Assembly: GCA_036823295.1 (NCBI GenBank)
Contig: DAISGD010000083.1
Location: 1 to 10,216 of the forward strand
Origin: UBA4742 sp002403895
GTDB taxonomy: Bacteria > Actinomycetota > Acidimicrobiia > Acidimicrobiales > Acidimicrobilacustridaceae
Direction: 5' to 3'
Length of the DNA stretch: 10,216 nt
The notes beneath the pieces were generated by a model that searched no databases, was not told the origin of the DNA, and saw nothing but the letters and a program-made list of their open reading frames with translations. The position numbers were made by a program, and so were the translations under genes. Positions 1 to 4,740 of the stretch are shown piece by piece; position 1 is the stretch's first letter; each line of letters begins with the position of its first letter.

Positions 1-259
1 GCGTATCGGCCACCAGCGCCGCGCTCAGTTGACGCGGGTGACGCGGGTCTTCAAAAGCACCGCCCTCGACCCCGATCACCACTGGATCGATCGACTGCAC
101 GTGGATTCGCCCCAGGGGCACGGCCTCGTCCACCGCAACGTGGATGTCGAGCTCTGCGGGCAAGCCCACCTCGCCCGCCACTCGCTCAGCCGTGGCGAGG
201 ATGGTCGGTTGATCGAACAGGACCATGACGAAGGTCTCGGGCGTGACGGTGACGGTCAT
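1..259 (-). CDS. Unrecognised protein, third gene of the diiron operon (C-terminus cut by window edge)
   Basis: The frame opens with ATG at 259 and stays open to the left edge, giving 86 complete codons of a protein whose C-terminus is missing. The start lies one base after the stop of the 288-aa ferritin-like gene (TGAcATG), so the two are almost certainly co-transcribed and translationally coupled. A weak AGGG sits about 8 nt before the ATG. The visible part begins MTVTVTPETFVMVLF and reads as a mix of strands and helices. It includes a helix-like segment around ATAERVAGEVGLP, an acidic/aliphatic stretch around LDIHVAVDEAVPLG, and a GGAFEDPRHPRQLS segment near the cut. I see no signal peptide, membrane segment or motif I can name. 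Its place in the operon suggests that it works with the ferritin-like pair, but its function is unknown. Confidence 0.75.
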   Translation of the reverse strand, partial: MTVTVTPETFVMVLFDQPTILATAERVAGEVGLPAELDIHVAVDEAVPLGRIHVQSIDPVVIGVEGGAFEDPRHPRQLSAALVADT

Positions 260-260
260 G

Positions 261-1127
261 TCACGACCCTGCCGGCGAGACGGGCGCCGGCTCGACGGAC
301 TGCGCCGCCGCCCGGTCTTGGCGGTCGTAGAGCTCCTCGCGGGCCTGGGTGGAGAGCTCGGCGATCTCGTCGATCTCCTCGGTGTCGAACCCAGCCAGCT
401 CGCGAAAGCGACGGGCCAGCCTGATGGGGCTGTCCTCCTCTTCGCCTCGGGCCCCACCGATGGAGAACAACTTGTCGACGACCCTCTGGAACTCAAGGGC
501 CCGGGCTCGTCGATCAGGATCCGTGGCCGTGAGCCGACGCAGCCAGTCGGACCCCATCTTCACGTGGGTGACCTCGTCGGCCAGCATCCAGTCTTCGCAA
601 AACTCCAGCACCGGATCCCCGGCCTTGGCCCCGAACTCCCGCATGGTGTTGAAGACGTCGATGGCCAGGCCCTCGAGGGCGCGGTTGACGCCGGTCAACC
701 GCAGGACAGGATCGGGATTGCAGGCAGCCTCGTAGAGGAAGGTCGACTCGCCGAACTCCCCCACCTGGGTGCCCATCCAGTCGCCCAGTTTCACGGAGAT
801 CTCACAGTGCCGAGCCTCGTCCCAGCACTGGCGGGCCATGTCCAGCTTCAGTTCGTAGGGAGCATCGTTGGGACCGCTGCCCACCGGGAAGTCCCAACAG
901 GTTCGACCCGCGCCCTCCATCGCCTGGATCTCGCCGGTGAAGATGCCGTGCATCAGTGAGCGAGCGGCCTCGGTGGAGCCCTGCCGCTCGGGGCTCAGCG
1001 GCACGCGGGGGCTGCGCTTCTCGCGTGGCACCGACGTCAACCGCTGGTCGAGGGCCCGGGTGATGAGGGCGTTGCGCACGAACCGCTCGTCGCGGGCCAA
1101 CTCCTCGGGAGGGAGAATTGCCTTCAC
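261..1127 (-). CDS. Ferritin-like (DUF455-type) putative diiron protein
   Basis: This 288-aa protein probably folds as a ferritin-like four-helix bundle that binds two metal ions. Candidate ligands fall in order: E66 (with E71 one turn on) in helix 1, E104-x-x-H107 (DEARH) in helix 2, E152 in helix 3 and E185-x-x-H188 (DEVTH) in helix 4. This is the classic carboxylate/histidine diiron pattern, and the spacing resembles the DUF455 family, whose substrates are largely unknown. The C-terminal 65 residues (about 224-288) are charged and probably extended. There is no signal peptide, so it should be cytoplasmic. The start is a GTG that overlaps the upstream stop by 4 bp (GTGA), with GGAGG 7 nt before it. 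The preceding gene appears to be a paralogue with altered ligands. A role as an oxygenase, oxidase or metal/oxygen-stress protein is inference only. Confidence 0.85.
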   Translation of the reverse strand: MKAILPPEELARDERFVRNALITRALDQRLTSVPREKRSPRVPLSPERQGSTEAARSLMHGIFTGEIQAMEGAGRTCWDFPVGSGPNDAPYELKLDMARQCWDEARHCEISVKLGDWMGTQVGEFGESTFLYEAACNPDPVLRLTGVNRALEGLAIDVFNTMREFGAKAGDPVLEFCEDWMLADEVTHVKMGSDWLRRLTATDPDRRARALEFQRVVDKLFSIGGARGEEEDSPIRLARRFRELAGFDTEEIDEIAELSTQAREELYDRQDRAAAQSVEPAPVSPAGS

Positions 1128-1786
1128 GCGGAGGCCTCCGCGGTGGCCGGTGCCGCCTCGCCGCCCAGGGAGCCGAGTCCGGCGATGCCGCCGGCCAGCA
1201 CCATGAGCTTCTCGAGCTTGGCCTGGTGCGCGGCCGCCCGGTCAACTTCCTCCGGGGTCTCGATGAGTGATTGGAGCAGCATCTCGCCGTCTCGCCAATC
1301 CTCGAACTCATCGGCCAGGCAGAACTTCAGCGATCGGATAGTGGGCGCATCGGTGATGGTCGAGGTGTTGTTGAGGTGGTACGTGTACGCCGCAATCTTG
1401 TGGGGGATGAGCACCCGGTAGACACCGACCAGTTTCTCGATCGTGAGCTCCGGCGCTTCGGGCTCGGTCACCGCGTCCATGAACGCCACGATCTCGTCGT
1501 TGGCTGGCTGGGTCAGCCGATCGGGGTTCATCTCGCGGAGCTCGGGCAACCGCTTGTGCCAGAGCTCGGAGTGCCAGGCGTGGTGGTAACAGTGGGTGCC
1601 GAGACGCATCTTGATGTCGAGCTCGGGCACGGTTGCGATCCACCCACCCAACACCTCGAACAACTTGGTCTCGATCCACTTGTAGTTGCCGACGCGGCGC
1701 GCCGACTCCCCGACCGTGAAGGCCCCGGGCAATTCCCGCCGGTCCCACGGCGCAAACGCAGCTCGGGCCTTCTTCGGATCAGACAT
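1124..1786 (-). CDS. Degenerate ferritin-like paralogue, first gene of the operon
   Basis: The product is a 220-aa cytoplasmic protein. I start it at ATG 1786 because AAGGGGG lies 5 nt upstream; an in-frame GTG at 1810 has no such site. It aligns by eye with the next gene's product. Helix 1 has E39 and E44, with the same spacing as E66/E71 there. In helix 2, residues 57-78 match the partner's 92-113, sharing K59, C66, A70, H72, E74 and K78. The helix 4 A158-D159-E160 matches the partner's ADE before its last ExxH. Key ligands differ: H69 replaces the partner's E104, D163 replaces H188, and helix 3 has H129 near the E152 position. It may bind metal differently or be a non-catalytic subunit. 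The C-terminus is Ala/Gly-rich. The family name is uncertain, but the relationship to the partner is fairly convincing. Confidence 0.8.
   Translation of the reverse strand: MSDPKKARAAFAPWDRRELPGAFTVGESARRVGNYKWIETKLFEVLGGWIATVPELDIKMRLGTHCYHHAWHSELWHKRLPELREMNPDRLTQPANDEIVAFMDAVTEPEAPELTIEKLVGVYRVLIPHKIAAYTYHLNNTSTITDAPTIRSLKFCLADEFEDWRDGEMLLQSLIETPEEVDRAAAHQAKLEKLMVLAGGIAGLGSLGGEAAPATAEASA
1135..1139 (-). promoter_or_regulatory. Ribosome binding site GGAGG inside a 16-bp palindrome
   Basis: GGAGG lies 7 nt before the GTG start of the diiron gene, at the end of the upstream coding sequence. It sits within the perfect palindrome CGCGGAGGCCTCCGCG (1127-1142), whose last base is the G of the GTG. 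A hairpin of CGCGG with CCGCG around the loop AGGCCT would partly hide the site until ribosomes finishing the upstream gene open it. That fits the GTGA overlap and suggests translational coupling; the coupling is inferred. Confidence 0.55.
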
Positions 1787-1791
1787 CAGTA

Positions 1792-1798
1792 CCCCCTT
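1792..1798 (-). promoter_or_regulatory. Ribosome binding site AAGGGGG deciding the ATG 1786 start
   Basis: AAGGGGG followed by a 5-nt spacer (TACTG) precedes ATG 1786. It supports this start over the in-frame GTG eight codons upstream at 1810. Confidence 0.7.
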
Positions 1799-1825
1799 GG
1801 AACGGACCACCAGCCACCCAGCGGT

Positions 1826-1843
1826 CGATAACGAACTTTATCG
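1826..1843. promoter_or_regulatory. Inverted repeat CGATAA-N6-TTATCG upstream of the diiron operon
   Basis: This is a perfect 6-bp inverted repeat with a 6-bp spacer (CGAACT), about 40 bp before the ATG of the operon's first gene. It is A/T-rich in an otherwise GC-rich region. The outer bases extend it partly, with G1824 opposite C1845. Its size suits a dimeric repressor site covering the operon promoter. No bound regulator can be named. Confidence 0.35.
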
Positions 1844-1903
1844 GCACGTTGAGCTCCGTGCTGGAAGAGGTTCTCCCTCCCGCTTCTCCGCGCACTCTTT
1901 CGC

Positions 1904-1952
1904 CACATGTGACCAATTTCTACCCAGAGAACGCCGCGGCGTCCGAATTCGG
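1904..1952. promoter_or_regulatory. Cluster of three short perfect palindromes upstream of the acetyltransferase gene
   Basis: CACATGTG occupies 1904-1911, ACGCCGCGGCGT 1931-1942 and CCGAATTCGG 1943-1952. The last two abut, and their centres are 11 bp apart, about one DNA turn. They lie 37-85 bp before ATG 1989 in the intergenic region shared with the divergent diiron operon. They may be operators for one or both promoters. GC-rich palindromes can also arise by chance. Confidence 0.3.
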
Positions 1953-1988
1953 CGCGGCCCCGCCGCCTGGGTCTGACAGCATCGGTCG

Positions 1989-2849
1989 ATGACCGGGTGT
2001 GTGGTCCATCAAAGCGAGGACGCGTCGGAGGCGTTGGCCGCCACCGCTGCATTCCTGTCGACCCAGCCGGTGGCCCACAACGTGATCTTGACGATCATGC
2101 AGGAGCGGGCCGCACATGACGAGCCCGGCCGCTACTGGTGGGTCACCACCGGCGGCCGGGTGGAGGGGGTCGCGCTGCAGTCCCCGCACGGTTTCTCGGC
2201 GTCGGTCACCCCGGTCGCCGTCGATTCCCTCGATGCGTTGGTCTCAGCCATGGCCTCGGAGGTCCCCGACCTCCCGGGCATCATCGGGGATGCGGCAACG
2301 GTGGCCGCCTTCGCCGGACGGTGGACCGAGCACAACGGCGTCGGTGCCGCGCCGCTGGAGGGTCAACGCCTCTATCGCCTCGCGACTCTGCGCCCCCCGG
2401 TCGACGTGGGTGGCCAGCTCCGCCGGGCCACGATTCACGAGATCGACCTGCTGGTGTCCTGGTGGCGGGGCTTGGCCACCGACATGGGGGAGTCACCCCC
2501 CAAGGTGGGTGGCCACGAACTCCTCGCCCGGCGCATCGGCCAAGGCGAGATCTGGCTCTGGGAGGACGACGACCGCGCCGTGTCCATGGCCCGGCTCTCG
2601 GCCCCGGCCGCCAAGGCCGTGCGCGTCGGCTTCGTATACACACCCCCGCAGCAGCGCCGCCGGGGGTATGCCACCGCCTCAGTCGCCGCCCTCAGCGCCC
2701 ACGGTCTCGCCAACGGAGCGGACGAGTGCCTCCTCTACACCCAGCTATCGAACCCGACCTCGAACGGGATCTACCGACGGATGGGCTACGAGGCGGTAGG
2801 CGAGGTGCTCGCCTACCGCTTCAGCCCTCTGAACCAATCCCAACCCTGA
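1989..2849 (+). CDS. GNAT-family N-acetyltransferase
   Basis: This 286-aa protein should transfer an acetyl group from acetyl-CoA to an unidentified amine substrate. The catalytic GNAT fold is C-terminal (about 140-280). The acetyl-CoA pyrophosphate-binding motif R-x-x-G-x-A is visible at R223-A228 (RRRGYA), after the strand VRVGFVYTP. The typical later element LLYTQLSNPTSNGIYRRMGY spans 248-267, where N255 and Y262 sit as in many family members. Residues 1-135 form a second domain containing a PVAHNVIL segment. It resembles the degenerate N-terminal half of tandem-GNAT proteins in actinobacteria. An in-frame TGA at 1974-1976 rules out an upstream start. No good ribosome binding site precedes ATG 1989. 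The gene is divergent from the diiron operon and convergent with nadE. The substrate could be a small molecule, antibiotic or protein. Confidence 0.88.
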   Translation: MTGCVVHQSEDASEALAATAAFLSTQPVAHNVILTIMQERAAHDEPGRYWWVTTGGRVEGVALQSPHGFSASVTPVAVDSLDALVSAMASEVPDLPGIIGDAATVAAFAGRWTEHNGVGAAPLEGQRLYRLATLRPPVDVGGQLRRATIHEIDLLVSWWRGLATDMGESPPKVGGHELLARRIGQGEIWLWEDDDRAVSMARLSAPAAKAVRVGFVYTPPQQRRRGYATASVAALSAHGLANGADECLLYTQLSNPTSNGIYRRMGYEAVGEVLAYRFSPLNQSQP

Positions 2850-2858
2850 ACCTTGCGC

Positions 2859-2927
2859 GTTGATCGACCGTCCACGTGCATCAGTGCACAAAGTTCGACG
2901 TAGCGTTTCTCACAGCAGTCGGTCAAC
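2859..2927. terminator. Long-arm inverted repeat between convergent genes (possible two-way terminator)
   Basis: GTTGATCGACCG (2859-2870) pairs with CAGTCGGTCAAC (2916-2927): ten Watson-Crick pairs, one G-T wobble and one mismatch. Nested inside is a small hairpin, GTGCA-TCAG-TGCAC (2876-2889). The structure spans the gap between the convergent acetyltransferase and nadE genes and reaches over the nadE stop codon. No T-run follows on either strand, so it is not a standard intrinsic terminator. It may still stop or stabilise both transcripts. Confidence 0.35.
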
Positions 2928-4608
2928 CGCGGTAGTGGTTGGTGATGGGGAGTCGGCGGTCCTTGCCGAACGCCTTGGTGGTGATGCGGACTCCCGGCGG
3001 GGTCTGACGCCGTTTGTACTCGGCCAGGTCGATGAGCCGCACGATCCGTTGCACCAGGGCCGGGTCGAATCCCGCCTCTATCAGCTCGCCCGCCGTACGG
3101 TCGTGTTCGACGTAGGCCTCGATGATGGGATCGAGCTCCTCGTAGGGAGGCAAGCTCTGGTCGTCGCGCTGGTCGGGGCGCAGCTCGGCGGAGGGCGGCT
3201 TGGTCAACACCGATTCGGGGATCAGCTCGCGCCCGGCCCGGTCGTTGCGGTCGCGACAGAGCCGGTAGACGAGCAGTTTGGGCACGTCCTTGATGACGGC
3301 GAACCCGCCGGCGGTGTCGCCGTAGAGCGTGCTGTACCCCACCGCGCTCTCGCTCTTGTTGCCCGTGGTCAGCACCAGCCATCCGAGCTTGTTGGAGAGC
3401 GCCATGAGAGTGACGCCCCGGATGCGGGACTGGAGGTTCTCCTCGGTCAGATCCGCCTCGCGCTCCTCGAAGCTGGGCGCCAACATCTCGGTGAAGGCAC
3501 TGAAGGCGGGCTCGATGGCAATGACGCGGTGATCGATGCCCAGGTTCTCGGCCAAGCGTTGGGCGTCGGTGATGGAGTGGTCGCTCGAATAGCGCGACGG
3601 CATGAGCACGCCGTGCACCCGATCTGGCCCCAGCGCGTCGACGGCGACGGCGGCCACGATCGATGAATCGACGCCGCCCGATAGGCCGATGACCACGTCG
3701 CCGAATCCGTTCTTGGTCACGTAATCGCGGGTGCCGAGGACGAGCGCCTCGTAGACCTCACGATCCGGCCCGAGCAGGGGCGCAGTGACGGCGATCACGA
3801 CGGGCGCGTCCGACGTTGGTCCGGACACATCCACCACAGGAAGGGCTCCGGTCCCCGGCTCCGGTCGTTCCGGCACTTCGACGTCGGTCACCAACAGGGT
3901 CTCGACGTACTGGGCGGCGCGGGTGAGAACGGCACCGGTCGCGTCCACCACCAGCGATGATCCGTCGAACACCAACTCGTCCTGCCCACCTACGAGGTTG
4001 ACGTAGAGGATGGGGCAGCCGGCCTCGCGGGCCCGTTCGGAGAGCATCGCTTCGCGCTGTTGCACCTTGCCGGCGTGGAACGGCGACCCGTTCAGGTTCA
4101 CGATCACCTCGGCCCCACCCCGACCGTTGTCGGCCACGGGGCCATCGGCAGCCCAGGCGTCCTCACAGATGGTGACGCCCACCCGCACCCCCCCGATGCG
4201 GTAGAGCTCGAGGGGGTCGGACCCGTTGGTGAAATAACGTCGCTCGTCGAACACCTCGTAATTGGGGAGGCGCCGCTTGCGATAGGTACCCACCACCCGG
4301 CCCTCGTGGCACACGGCGAGCGCGTTGTAGAGCTCGTCACCATCCGCATCGACGAACCCGACGACGGCAGCGCAGCGACCGGCGGCAGCGGCGACCCGGT
4401 CGAGGGCCTCCCGATTGTCGACCACGAACGCCGGCTTGAGCAGCAGATCCTCGGGCGGATAGCCGGGGATCGACAGTTCGGGGAACGCCACCAGGTGACA
4501 GCCGTCCGCCTCGGCCCACTTCATGGCCTCGACGATGCGATCGCCGTTGCCAGACAGGTCCCCGACTACCAGGTTGAGCTGCGCCAGGGCGACGCGCAGA
4601 CGAGCCAT
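2923..4608 (-). CDS. nadE: Glutamine-dependent NAD+ synthetase
   Basis: This 561-aa enzyme makes NAD+ from deamido-NAD+ using ATP and ammonia released from glutamine, the last step of NAD synthesis. The N-terminal nitrilase-type glutaminase domain (about 1-250) has the expected triad: E44 in FPELSIPGYPPEDLL, K111 before LPNYEVFDERRYF, and C148 in TICEDAW. The C-terminal synthetase domain (about 285-561) has the ATP pyrophosphatase P-loop SGGVDSS (310-316). It also has TGNKSESAVGYSTLYGDTAGG (415-435), a family hallmark, and ends with the usual RRLPITNHYRG. It matches the short two-domain form (about 540-570 aa) and is shorter than the roughly 680-aa mycobacterial type. ATG 4608 is a natural start, but no Shine-Dalgarno precedes it; a TAGGCT hexamer 6 nt upstream suggests a leaderless message. 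The gene is divergent from glnE. Confidence 0.97.
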   Translation of the reverse strand: MARLRVALAQLNLVVGDLSGNGDRIVEAMKWAEADGCHLVAFPELSIPGYPPEDLLLKPAFVVDNREALDRVAAAAGRCAAVVGFVDADGDELYNALAVCHEGRVVGTYRKRRLPNYEVFDERRYFTNGSDPLELYRIGGVRVGVTICEDAWAADGPVADNGRGGAEVIVNLNGSPFHAGKVQQREAMLSERAREAGCPILYVNLVGGQDELVFDGSSLVVDATGAVLTRAAQYVETLLVTDVEVPERPEPGTGALPVVDVSGPTSDAPVVIAVTAPLLGPDREVYEALVLGTRDYVTKNGFGDVVIGLSGGVDSSIVAAVAVDALGPDRVHGVLMPSRYSSDHSITDAQRLAENLGIDHRVIAIEPAFSAFTEMLAPSFEEREADLTEENLQSRIRGVTLMALSNKLGWLVLTTGNKSESAVGYSTLYGDTAGGFAVIKDVPKLLVYRLCRDRNDRAGRELIPESVLTKPPSAELRPDQRDDQSLPPYEELDPIIEAYVEHDRTAGELIEAGFDPALVQRIVRLIDLAEYKRRQTPPGVRITTKAFGKDRRLPITNHYRG

Positions 4609-4614
4609 ACGCCC

Positions 4615-4620
4615 AGCCTA
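4615..4620 (-). promoter_or_regulatory. Candidate -10 element of nadE (leaderless start)
   Basis: TAGGCT fits the actinobacterial TAnnnT pattern and ends 6 nt before ATG 4608, so transcription could begin at or next to the start codon. There is no ribosome binding site and no clear -35. The call rests on position and a short motif only. Confidence 0.35.
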
Positions 4621-4633
4621 CGAGAACGCGCCG

Positions 4634-4655
4634 GTCAGCCCGTTCCCGGGCTGGC
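4634..4655. promoter_or_regulatory. Perfect hairpin/inverted repeat in the nadE-glnE intergenic region
   Basis: CAGCCCG-TTCC-CGGGCTG (4636-4653) is a perfect 7-bp inverted repeat with a 4-nt loop, extended by a T-G wobble and a G-C pair to 4634/4655. It lies where the -35 of nadE would be (about 17 bp upstream of the TAGGCT hexamer) and about 85 bp before glnE. It could be an operator acting on nadE or on both genes. It is not in a place where it could end a coding transcript from this window. Confidence 0.4.
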
Positions 4656-4727
4656 GCGCCCGCACCGGAACGCACGCGGCAACGCCCGCCGACCGGCAAC
4701 CCCGGGGCGGCCGGACACGCTCGCTCC

Positions 4728-4733
4728 TACGCT
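4728..4733 (+). promoter_or_regulatory. Candidate -10 element of glnE (leaderless start)
   Basis: TACGCT fits TAnnnT and ends 7 nt before the GTG at 4741, the distance expected if transcription begins at the start codon. No Shine-Dalgarno precedes the GTG. The arrangement mirrors that of nadE on the other strand. Confidence 0.35.
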
Positions 4734-4740
4734 GTACGAC

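Noticed and set aside
225..959. 244-codon open frame on the plus strand opposite the diiron gene
   Set aside because: The opposite strand carries a coherent protein with diiron motifs and proper operon spacing; this frame shows no motif or ribosome binding site.
1787..1810. Eight-codon longer start (GTG 1810) for the first diiron-operon gene
   Set aside because: AAGGGGG is ideally placed for ATG 1786 and would lie inside the coding sequence if GTG 1810 were used.
2138..2863. Overlapping frame in the acetyltransferase gene
   Set aside because: It is Arg/Pro/Gly-rich, as expected of an out-of-frame reading of GC-rich coding DNA, and has no family resemblance.
4060..4740. N-terminal extension of glnE upstream of 4741
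   Set aside because: The frame is open but runs antisense through nadE and has no GlnE-like sequence before GTG 4741.
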